A stretch of 64,000 bases of DNA, taken from positions 1 through 64,000 of the forward strand of contig JBKBNP010000010.1 of the NCBI GenBank assembly GCA_046295215.1, written 5' to 3'. The translations under genes and the position numbers were made by a program. This document shows positions 33,171-41,084 of the stretch, piece after piece. This stretch comes from Szabonella sp046295215 (GTDB lineage Bacteria; Pseudomonadota; Alphaproteobacteria; Rhodobacterales; Rhodobacteraceae). The first letter of the stretch is position 1; every line of letters starts with the position of its first letter. The notes beneath the pieces were generated by a model. The model had not been told where the DNA came from, did not search any database, and saw nothing but the letters and a program-made list of their open reading frames with translations.

Positions 33171-33788
33171 ATGTCGAAAACCGAATTCCCCCCCGCCATC
33201 CGGAGCAGGCCCGTCTACGGCACGCTTGAACCCCGCCCCGGCGGACCGCATCTGGTGGTGGCCGATGGCGAAGGTGCCGATGCGGTGACCGGAATGCTGG
33301 ACCGCGCGCCGGATCGCGCCGCGATTCTGGCAAGGATGCACATCATCTATACGCCCGGCCCGAATGGCACCGATCTGGCGATGGATCTGGAGGCGCTCGG
33401 GGCCGCGCAATTCTATCGTGCGCCTTCGGTGCCGACCCTCTTGCCGCGGCTCCAGCGGGTCGTGGCGGATGCGCATATGGGCATGCAATTCTATCTGGCC
33501 GGGACCGAGGGGCTGATCGGGCAGGCAGAGCGCGAGATCATGCAGACCGGATTTCCCCATGACGCGATCCAGAAGGAGCATCGCGGATCGACCGTGCGGC
33601 GGGTCCAGTGCGTCCATTGCAAGGGGATCACCGAAAACGTGGCGACCGACCCGTTCCAATGCAGCCATTGCGGGCTGCATCTGTTCGTGCGCGATCATTA
33701 TTCGCGGCGCATCGCGGCCTTTCAGGGGGTCTGCATCGACGCCGAGGAGCCCGGCAACATTCCCCCGCCCGTGGTGAGGTTCACATGA
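33171..33788 (+). CDS. dmmA: Dimethylamine monooxygenase subunit DmmA
   Basis: A 205-residue protein typical of the DmmA family. The middle (GMQFYLAGTEGLIGQAEREIMQ) resembles the tail of an FNR-type nucleotide domain. The C-terminal part has a four-cysteine knuckle, CVHCKG and CSHCG about 20 residues apart, which should bind zinc or iron rubredoxin-style. Known DmmABC enzymes oxidise dimethylamine to methylamine and formaldehyde with NADPH. The stop overlaps dmmB by ATGA. Confidence 0.85.
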   Translation: MSKTEFPPAIRSRPVYGTLEPRPGGPHLVVADGEGADAVTGMLDRAPDRAAILARMHIIYTPGPNGTDLAMDLEALGAAQFYRAPSVPTLLPRLQRVVADAHMGMQFYLAGTEGLIGQAEREIMQTGFPHDAIQKEHRGSTVRRVQCVHCKGITENVATDPFQCSHCGLHLFVRDHYSRRIAAFQGVCIDAEEPGNIPPPVVRFT

Positions 33789-34747
33789 GCGGCGGCGCAA
33801 AACTGCAGGTCCGGGTGGCCGAGGTCGTGGAGGTCAATGACCTCATCAAGCGCTTCCGTTTCGTATCGCGCGATGGCAGCCCGCTGCCCGCCTTTTCCGG
33901 CGGTGCGCATACCGTGGTGGAGATGGACGACCACGGCACAAGGCGGCTCAACCCCTATTCGCTGATGTCCGATCCCGAGGATGGGTCGGGTTATGAGATC
34001 AGCGTCCGGCGTGATGATGCCGGGCGGGGCGGGTCGCTGTTCATGCACCGCCATGTGGTGCCGGGACTGGAAATGGTGCTGTCGCATCCGGTGAATCTGT
34101 TCCCGCTGGACAACCGTGCCCGCAAGCACCTGATGGTCGCGGGGGGCATCGGGATCACGCCCTTTCTGGCCCAGATCGCGCAGCTTTCACATTTCGGCGG
34201 GCGGTTCGAACTGCATTACGCCGCGCGCAATCCATCGCTCGGCGCCTATATGGACCGGCTGACCGCCGCACATCCCGGCCGGGTGCATTGCTATTTCGAT
34301 GATGCGGGCCAGCGGATCGACCTTGCCCGCCTGCTGTCGACGCAACCCATCGGAACGCATCTTTACATCTGTGGCCCCAAAGGCATGATCGACTGGGTGC
34401 GCTCCACAGCCGAAAGCATGGGCTGGCCCCCGGCAGCACTCCACCACGAGGAATTTCTGGCCCCCGGCACCGGCCTGCCCTTCGCGGTGGAACTGGCCGC
34501 GACGGGCAGGACCATCACCGTCGGCACCACCCAATCGCTGCTGGAGGCGATGGAGGCGGCGGGGGTGGATGCCCCCTATCTCTGCCGGGGCGGGGCCTGC
34601 GGGCAATGCGAGACACGGGTGATCCGCGCCGATGGCACGATCCTGCATCGCGACCACTGGCTCACCGAGGCCGACCACGCGGCGGGCGACAGGATCATGC
34701 CCTGCGTTTCGCGTTTCGAAGGCAGAACCCTCGTCATCGACCGATAG
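33785..34747 (+). CDS. dmmB: Dimethylamine monooxygenase subunit DmmB (FNR-type reductase with 2Fe-2S domain)
   Basis: A 320-residue oxidoreductase of the phthalate dioxygenase reductase type. An FMN/FAD barrel comes first (RRLNPYSLMSDP), then the nucleotide domain (MVAGGIGITPFLAQI, YICGPKGMIDWV), then a plant-type ferredoxin domain. The 2Fe-2S ligands are C267, C272, C275 (CRGGACGQC) and C307. It passes electrons from NADPH to the haem subunit DmmC. The start at 33785 overlaps the dmmA stop, and dmmC follows after 9 bases. Confidence 0.92.
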   Translation: MSGGAKLQVRVAEVVEVNDLIKRFRFVSRDGSPLPAFSGGAHTVVEMDDHGTRRLNPYSLMSDPEDGSGYEISVRRDDAGRGGSLFMHRHVVPGLEMVLSHPVNLFPLDNRARKHLMVAGGIGITPFLAQIAQLSHFGGRFELHYAARNPSLGAYMDRLTAAHPGRVHCYFDDAGQRIDLARLLSTQPIGTHLYICGPKGMIDWVRSTAESMGWPPAALHHEEFLAPGTGLPFAVELAATGRTITVGTTQSLLEAMEAAGVDAPYLCRGGACGQCETRVIRADGTILHRDHWLTEADHAAGDRIMPCVSRFEGRTLVIDR

Positions 34748-34756
34748 GAGACGACC

Positions 34757-35839
34757 ATGAGCCTCGATTTCAAGACGGATTTCAGCGCGGGGGCCCTTGA
34801 CGGGTTCTTTCGGGACGAAACCTTCCGCGATGACTTCACCTATCGCAACTCGCCCCGGAACATCCGGCGCTTTCCCTTTCCCTTCGACCGCGATGACTAC
34901 ATGTATTCGGTCAACATGGAACCGCATGTGCCGGGCCGCAAAGGCACGGCTTTCGAGTTTCCCATCGACGTGGACGAACATTACATCGCCGAGATGATCG
35001 ACCGCGCCAAGGTTCTGGCCGAGGATCCGCTGCGCTGCCAGTCGCTGCCGCATATGACGCTGGCGGGATGGGATCTGCTGGAACTCATCATGGAGGCCAA
35101 GGCGCGGGACTATCCGCAATGGTTCAGCCTTGAAAAGAACGGCAATCGCTGGCGCTGGATCAACCGACCTCTGGGCATCGACCAGAGCTTCACCTTTCTG
35201 GACGACTCGACGTTGCCCTATGGGCCTTTCGAATACATCACGCGCCAGACGCAGGGTGATTTCAGCCTGCAGGACGAACGGGACGGCACTCTCTGGATGG
35301 ATGCGGGCATGGTGACAAGTCAGGCGGACTGGTCGCTGGATTTCGACATCGGGATGAATTTCCACGAATGGCATGCGCCGGTGCCGCTGGCGCATGAAAA
35401 GGGCATTTTCGACCGGGCGCTGAAGTTCCTCTTGAAATTGCAGCATGGTGCGCCGGTGCGCCGGTTCAACTGGACAATGACCGTCAACCCGCTTCTGGAT
35501 ACCGCGCCCGAAACCTATCCCCAATGGGGCCCGATGCGCACCATGCTGACGCAGGAGAACATGGGCCAGATGATGCATCTCAGGGTCGAATTGCAGGCGC
35601 TGTTCCGGTTGCCGCGTTCGAATGCCATTGCCTTCTCGATCCGCTGCTACCTCGGCAAGTTCGACGAACTGGTGAGCGTGCCGAAATGGGGTCGCCGCCT
35701 GCACCGCGTGGTGCGCGACATCCATCCCGATCTGGCCGCCTACAAGGGATTCCTGCGCAACCGTGACGCGATGGTGCAATGGCTTTCGGCCCATGACGAT
35801 GGCGCGGAAACCTCGCCGGGCTGGTGGCCAGAGGACTGA
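34757..35839 (+). CDS. dmmC: Dimethylamine monooxygenase subunit DmmC (haem-dependent N-demethylase, DUF3445)
   Basis: A 360-residue protein of the DUF3445 / haem-dependent oxidative N-demethylase alpha family. Landmarks are the SLPHMTLAGWDLLELIMEA helix, the segment NRWRWINRPLGIDQSF, and the FNFHEWHAPVP-like stretch GMNFHEWHAPVPLAH rich in histidine. It is thought to hold the haem where dimethylamine is oxidised. It is third in the DmmABC set and follows dmmB by 9 bases. A single base separates its stop from the next gene, an AraC-type regulator. Confidence 0.88.
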   Translation: MSLDFKTDFSAGALDGFFRDETFRDDFTYRNSPRNIRRFPFPFDRDDYMYSVNMEPHVPGRKGTAFEFPIDVDEHYIAEMIDRAKVLAEDPLRCQSLPHMTLAGWDLLELIMEAKARDYPQWFSLEKNGNRWRWINRPLGIDQSFTFLDDSTLPYGPFEYITRQTQGDFSLQDERDGTLWMDAGMVTSQADWSLDFDIGMNFHEWHAPVPLAHEKGIFDRALKFLLKLQHGAPVRRFNWTMTVNPLLDTAPETYPQWGPMRTMLTQENMGQMMHLRVELQALFRLPRSNAIAFSIRCYLGKFDELVSVPKWGRRLHRVVRDIHPDLAAYKGFLRNRDAMVQWLSAHDDGAETSPGWWPED

Positions 35840-35840
35840 C

Positions 35841-36854
35841 ATGACCGCACCTCCGCCGCTCCGACTGGGGTTTCTGATGTTTCCGGGCTTTCCGATGGCC
35901 TGCCTGACCTCGGCCATCGAACCCCTGCGCGCGGCAAACGAGATCACCGGCCGCAGGGAATTCGAATGGCGGCTCGTGGCGGAAACGGCGGCAGCGGTGC
36001 GCTGCTCGGCCGATGTGCGGTTCGAACCGGACATGACGCTGGACGACTGCGAGGGGATCGACCAGCTGTTCCTCCTGTCGCCCCCGACCGGCACATTTGT
36101 CAATCCGCGCCACGGTCAGGCGCGGCTGCGCTGGCTCGACCGGACGGGGGTGACGCTGGGCGCCTTTTCGGGCGGCATCTTTCCACTTGCCCGGGCGGGC
36201 GTGATGGCGGGGCGGTCCTGTTCGGTCCATTGGTGCTATGAGGCGGCATTCCGGGCGAGCTTTCCCGACATCAAACCCTGCGGGTCGGTGATCCTGCGCG
36301 AGGGGCGACGTGTGACCGCCTCGGGGTCGGGGGCGGTGTTCGACCTGATGCTGCGCCAGATCGAGGAACGCCTTGGGCGGGCCTGCATGAACGAGGTGGC
36401 CTGCTGGTTCCAGCATCCTTTCGTGCGCGACGAGAATGCGGGCCAGAACGTGCCCGTGGCCCATACCGGCACCACCGCAAACCGCCTGTCGCCGCCAGTG
36501 CGCAAGGCGGTGTCGATGTTCGAAACGCATCTGGAGGATCCGCTGCTGATCCCCGATGTGGCGCGGGCAATCAGCATTTCGGTGCGGCATCTGGAACGCC
36601 TTTTCCTGCGTGAAACCGGGCAGAGCCCGCTGCGATACTATCGCCATATGCGTCTGTCCAAGGCGCGGCAGCGGGTGCTGTATTCCGGCGACAGCCTGCG
36701 CGAGATCGCGGCCTCCGTCGGCTACCCCGCCTCGGCCCCGATGTCGCGGCACTATGCCGAAGTCTTTGGCGTCACCCCCCGCGACGAACGCCGCATGGCC
36801 TCCGGTGTGCAGATGCAGGGGCGGAGGGGGCCGGTAGCGGCGGCGGCGGAGTGA
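35841..36854 (+). CDS. GlxA-family AraC-type transcriptional regulator (dmm-linked)
   Basis: A 337-residue regulator with an N-terminal DJ-1/PfpI-like domain (LGFLMFPGFPMACLTSAIEPLRAAN, LGAFSGGIFPLA) and a C-terminal AraC domain (IPDVARAISISVRHLERLF and SVGYPASAPMSRHYAEVFG). It starts one base after the dmmC stop, so it is co-expressed with the dmm operon and may regulate it or the downstream tdm. It shares architecture with the regulator divergent from mgdABCD; the two look like paralogues recruited to different steps of the same pathway. Confidence 0.88.
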   Translation: MTAPPPLRLGFLMFPGFPMACLTSAIEPLRAANEITGRREFEWRLVAETAAAVRCSADVRFEPDMTLDDCEGIDQLFLLSPPTGTFVNPRHGQARLRWLDRTGVTLGAFSGGIFPLARAGVMAGRSCSVHWCYEAAFRASFPDIKPCGSVILREGRRVTASGSGAVFDLMLRQIEERLGRACMNEVACWFQHPFVRDENAGQNVPVAHTGTTANRLSPPVRKAVSMFETHLEDPLLIPDVARAISISVRHLERLFLRETGQSPLRYYRHMRLSKARQRVLYSGDSLREIAASVGYPASAPMSRHYAEVFGVTPRDERRMASGVQMQGRRGPVAAAAE

Positions 36855-36857
36855 TGG

Positions 36858-37727
36858 CTAGCCTTGCAGGCTCAGCAGACCGACACCCGAAAAAACCAGC
36901 GCAATCCCCATCCATTGCACAGGCCGCACCCTTTCGCGCAGGAACCACGCCGCCAGAAGCACCGTCACCACGCCGAACAGCGCCGCCGTGACCGAGGCAT
37001 ATTCCGCCCGTGGCAGATTGCCCGAGGCCGTGACCAGCGCCAGCGCCAGACCGTCAAACACACCCATCAACAGGATGATGCGCCATTGGCCTCTCCAGGG
37101 GGCGGGCCCCGCCGTCGCGGGCTTGCGCAGCCAGAGATACAGCAGCGCGATGCAGGCTACCGCGACCAGACGCATCATCAGGATGGCGGGCAGGTCCGAG
37201 GATTGCCGCGCCGCCTCCTGCGCCAAGGCGAACGCTGCGGCAAAGCTTGCGGCGGACAGCGCCGACCAGCCCATTGCAGGCAGATGCCCCTGCGCGCGGA
37301 CGCTGCGACCCGCCTCGTCACCGCTCATTGCGACAATGGCGATGCCCGGCACGATCAGGGCCACGGCCAGCCAGTCAGCGCCCGTCACCGTGCGGCCCTG
37401 CGCCACGGCAATCGCCAGCGTCATCACCGGATAGGATCCGATGATCGGCGACACGATCCGAACCGGTGCGAGGTTGAAGGCACGGTAGAGCGCGCCAATG
37501 GCGATCGCATAGCCAAGCCCCCCGAATCCGCAAAGCCAGAGCGCCGTGCCCCCGACCGTCGCCCAGTCGCCCATCACCGCCGCAGGCACGGCCAGCACGA
37601 ACGCCCCCGTGACCAGCACCAGCAGGATCAGCGGCACTATCGCCAGCCTTTGCGAGAGTTTGCGCACCAGCAGATCATGCGTCGCCCAGATCAGGGCGGC
37701 GGTCAGGCCAAAGCTCAGTGCAAGCAT
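36858..37727 (-). CDS. EamA/DMT-family transporter
   Basis: A 289-residue membrane protein with ten predicted helices in two EamA repeats (first about residues 1-135, second about 145-289). Members export or import small metabolites such as amino acids or methylated amines. The substrate is unknown. It is the only minus-strand gene between dmm and tdm and converges with the AraC gene, with 3 bases between their ends. It diverges from tdm across 105 bases that must hold both promoters. Confidence 0.85.
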   Translation of the reverse strand: MLALSFGLTAALIWATHDLLVRKLSQRLAIVPLILLVLVTGAFVLAVPAAVMGDWATVGGTALWLCGFGGLGYAIAIGALYRAFNLAPVRIVSPIIGSYPVMTLAIAVAQGRTVTGADWLAVALIVPGIAIVAMSGDEAGRSVRAQGHLPAMGWSALSAASFAAAFALAQEAARQSSDLPAILMMRLVAVACIALLYLWLRKPATAGPAPWRGQWRIILLMGVFDGLALALVTASGNLPRAEYASVTAALFGVVTVLLAAWFLRERVRPVQWMGIALVFSGVGLLSLQG

Positions 37728-37832
37728 TCTTCCCCTCCTGCCGGCCGCAACGCTTGTGTCCGGATTCGGTCCGGGCTATTCTTGATAATGAACAAGTTTT
37801 AACGTGGATAAAAAATTCGGCAAGGTTGACCC

Positions 37833-40211
37833 ATGCTCGATCAGAAATATCCCGAGATCCGGCGCGGCCCGCCACGCCCGAGCCGCATCCTGACACCCGA
37901 GGCCCTGCACCGGCATGCAGGGCTGGAACGGCATGTCATTCAGGGCGGCGGGGCGCTGTTGCTGCGGATCGCGACCGGCGACCGGCTGCATCTGCGCAAT
38001 GACGAGGGCGGGCAGCGCGCCGAACTGGTGGCGGCAAGCCCGGAGGGGCGCATTGACGCTGCACTCCTGGGGCAGGCCCCGAACAGCGATGCAGGCGGGC
38101 TCAAGGCGATGCTCGCCCTGGGGGATGCGGCGGGCTCGGGCCTCGCGCGGTTGCGCCGGGGCATTGCGCTGCGCGGGATCGACCTTGCCCACGCGGGCGG
38201 GATCGCGCTCTTCGGCACCGACAGCCCTGCGGGCAGCAGCGTAGAGATCGTGGCACAGGACATAGGCTGGCTGATCGTCGCAGCCCCTGGCCTGCCCATG
38301 GCGCCCGACGCGCAGGACAGCGCAACCTCCCTGACCCTGACGATCCGGCGCGCTAACCCGGCGGCCATGAGCAGACATGACCTGCCCGACCCGCTGGCCG
38401 ATCCTGTCCTCGATCTGCGGGTGAACTCCGCCACGGCGGAAAGCTATTTCGTGAAAGCCGGGGACTATATCCAGATCCTCGACGTCGATGGCCGCCAATG
38501 CACCGATTTCCAGTGCTTCGACGCCCGGAAACTCGACAAGGGACTCCAGCGCCCGCTGGATGTGACGACCTCGCGCACCTTGATGGGGCATGCCTATTCG
38601 ATGCCCGGCCTGCATTCGAAATATTACGATCAGGACATGCTGCCGCTGGTCGAGGTGGTGCAGGATACCGTTGGTCGGCACGACGCCTTCGCCATGGCCT
38701 GTGCCGCCAGGTATTATGACGAGATCGGCTATCCCGGCCATGTCAACTGTTCCGACAATTTCAACCGGGCGCTGGCACCGCATGGGGTGGACCCGCGTCC
38801 GGGCTGGATGGCGGTCAACCTGTTCTTCAACACGAATATTGACGCCCATGGCGTGCTGATCTCGGATGAACCCTGGTCCCGGCCCGGCGACTATGTGCTG
38901 TTCCGCGCCCTGACCGATATTGTCTGCGTCAATTCCGCCTGTCCCGACGACACCTCGCCTGCGAATGGATGGTATCTGTCGGACATCCATGTCCGGACCT
39001 ATTCCGGGGCCGAAAAATTCAGCCGCGCCGTGGCCAATCGCCCCACGCCCGAGTCGGAGCCGCAAATGACCAAGGAAACCGCCTTCCACGAGCGTATCGC
39101 AGCCCGGACGCGGAACCTTGTCGAATACAAGGGCTACTGGTTGCCCCAGGTCTATGCCCAGACCGGCGCGTTGGAGGAATACTGGGCCTGCCGGGAAAAG
39201 GCGGTGGTGCTGGATCTTTCGCCCCTGCGCAAGTTCGAGGTGACCGGCCCGGATGCCGAGGCGCTGATGCAATGGGTGCTGACGCGCGACATGAAGAAAC
39301 TGTCACAGGGTCAAGTGGTCTATTCCGCCATGTGCTACGACCATGGCGGGATGATCGACGACGGCACGGCGTTCCGTCTGGGGCGCGACCAGTTCCGCTG
39401 GATCGGGGGGGAGGATTTCGGCGGGGTCTGGATCCGCGAACAGGCCGAGAAGCTTGGCCTCAAGGCGATGGTGCGCAGCAGCACCGACCAGTTGCACAAT
39501 CTGGCGGTGCAGGGGCCGAACAGCCGGGACATCCTGTCCCGCATGATCTGGACCGCACCGCATCAGCCCGCAATCGGGGAACTGGGATGGTTCCGCTTCA
39601 CCGTGGGACGGATCGGCGGGCCGGAGGGCGCGCCGGTGGTGGTTTCCCGGACAGGTTACACCGGCGAGTTGGGGTTCGAGATCTTCTGCCACCCGAAGGA
39701 TGGCAATGTGGTCTATGATGCGGTCTGGACCCATGGCGCAGATCTGGGCCTGCGCCCCATGGGCCTTGAGGCGCTGGACATGGTGCGGATCGAGGCGGGG
39801 CTGATCTTTGCCGGTTATGATTTCAGCGACCAGACCGACCCGTTCGAGGCCGGGATCGGATTCACCGTGCCCCTGAAATCCAAGACCGACGATTTCATCG
39901 GGCGCGAGGCGCTGATCCGCCGCAAGGACCATCCTTCCCGCAAGTTCGTGGGGCTCGAAATTGACGCGAATGTCGATGCTGGCCACGGCGATTGTCTGCA
40001 TGTTGGCCGGGCGCAGGTCGGAGAGGTTACATCGGCCACCCGCTCGCCCCTCCTCGGCAAGACCATCGCGCTTGCGCGGGTCGATGTGGCCCATTCCGCG
40101 CCCGGAACGGCGCTGGAACTGGGCAAGCTCGACGGCCATCAGAAACGCCTGCCAGCCGTGATCGTGCCCCTGTCGCATTACGACCCGAAAAAGACCCGGC
40201 CGCAGAGCTGA
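37833..40211 (+). CDS. tdm: Trimethylamine N-oxide demethylase (aldolase), Tdm
   Basis: A 792-residue two-part protein. The first about 400 residues are a DUF1989-type domain rich in cysteines that could hold zinc (GRQCTDFQC, VNCSDNF, IVCVNSACPDD). The last about 370 residues form a GcvT-type folate domain (CREKAVVLDLSPLRKFEVTGP, VSRTGYTGELGFEIFC). This fusion is the signature of Tdm, which splits TMAO into dimethylamine and formaldehyde, the latter trapped by tetrahydrofolate. It sits alone, downstream of dmm, and provides the step between Tmm and Dmm. Confidence 0.93.
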   Translation: MLDQKYPEIRRGPPRPSRILTPEALHRHAGLERHVIQGGGALLLRIATGDRLHLRNDEGGQRAELVAASPEGRIDAALLGQAPNSDAGGLKAMLALGDAAGSGLARLRRGIALRGIDLAHAGGIALFGTDSPAGSSVEIVAQDIGWLIVAAPGLPMAPDAQDSATSLTLTIRRANPAAMSRHDLPDPLADPVLDLRVNSATAESYFVKAGDYIQILDVDGRQCTDFQCFDARKLDKGLQRPLDVTTSRTLMGHAYSMPGLHSKYYDQDMLPLVEVVQDTVGRHDAFAMACAARYYDEIGYPGHVNCSDNFNRALAPHGVDPRPGWMAVNLFFNTNIDAHGVLISDEPWSRPGDYVLFRALTDIVCVNSACPDDTSPANGWYLSDIHVRTYSGAEKFSRAVANRPTPESEPQMTKETAFHERIAARTRNLVEYKGYWLPQVYAQTGALEEYWACREKAVVLDLSPLRKFEVTGPDAEALMQWVLTRDMKKLSQGQVVYSAMCYDHGGMIDDGTAFRLGRDQFRWIGGEDFGGVWIREQAEKLGLKAMVRSSTDQLHNLAVQGPNSRDILSRMIWTAPHQPAIGELGWFRFTVGRIGGPEGAPVVVSRTGYTGELGFEIFCHPKDGNVVYDAVWTHGADLGLRPMGLEALDMVRIEAGLIFAGYDFSDQTDPFEAGIGFTVPLKSKTDDFIGREALIRRKDHPSRKFVGLEIDANVDAGHGDCLHVGRAQVGEVTSATRSPLLGKTIALARVDVAHSAPGTALELGKLDGHQKRLPAVIVPLSHYDPKKTRPQS

Positions 40212-40311
40212 AAGGCGCAGGCCGGGCCATTCGGACCCTGCCTTGCTGCATCTGAACGCGCGCGCATGTCCGGGGTGACAGCAGGTCAGCGTGCGGCGCC
40301 CGATCCACCGT

Positions 40312-40944
40312 TCACACCCCGGCGGATTCCTTCAGGTCCGGATCGTCATAGCGCATCAGATAGGACTCGATCAGGCGGTCGATCGCCTCCCGCGAGACCC
40401 GGTTGTAGCGTTCGGAGAAGCCCAGCGTCGCGACCATTTTCCAATGCCCATACATGATGACGACAAAGAGATAGCCGATTTCGCGGCAGGCCGATTGCGG
40501 CAGGCCGGGATGGCTGATCTGCACCTCATGGGCAATCGTGTGATGCAGCAGATTGTATTGGTCAAACAGGTTCTTGCGCACCGCATCCGACCCCGCCGCA
40601 AGGCAGAACATGGCATCATAGACGGCATCATCCGTAGGCTTTGCCAGATCTTCGCCCGCAAGGAAATTGAAGTAGAAATCCAGAAACATCGGCAATCGCT
40701 TTGCCGTATTGGCCTTGATGATCCCTTTCATCAGGCATTCCCGATAGGACGCCGCCAGCGCATCGCAGACCGCGACCATCAGAACCTCGGATTCCGGAAA
40801 GTAGTGCCGGATCAACTGCCGGGACATATCCGTTTCCTTGGCGATCAGGTCGTAGGAAACGACCGGCAGGCCATATTTGCCGATCATCCGGATCGCAGCC
40901 TGCACGATCTCCGGCTTGCGGATCTCGGAGATTGGCTTGACCAT
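40312..40944 (-). CDS. TetR-family transcriptional regulator
   Basis: A 210-residue TetR regulator. The N-terminal helix-turn-helix is clear (ILQAAIRMIGKYG-like start at IVQAAIRMIGKYGLPVVSYD, then IAKETDMSRQLIRHYF). The C-terminal ligand domain contains CREIGYLFVVIMYGHWKM. It resembles BetI-like regulators of amine and betaine metabolism in its HTH but is too divergent to name. The ATG at 40944 was chosen because the upstream frame is antisense-like. It converges on tdm and is separated from the SecA-like gene by 140 bases with no recognisable feature. Confidence 0.87.
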   Translation of the reverse strand: MVKPISEIRKPEIVQAAIRMIGKYGLPVVSYDLIAKETDMSRQLIRHYFPESEVLMVAVCDALAASYRECLMKGIIKANTAKRLPMFLDFYFNFLAGEDLAKPTDDAVYDAMFCLAAGSDAVRKNLFDQYNLLHHTIAHEVQISHPGLPQSACREIGYLFVVIMYGHWKMVATLGFSERYNRVSREAIDRLIESYLMRYDDPDLKESAGV

Positions 40945-41084
40945 TGCGGCTCCTCTTGACGACTTGCCGCGAAGACGTTGCACGCAGCGGCATTGCGTGG
41001 AACCGTTCCGGCACGGTTGGGCGATAATATGCAGCACTTGCAACGGGGCACAAGCGGTCGCAGGTCGCGGCAAGGCCCTGCCTC

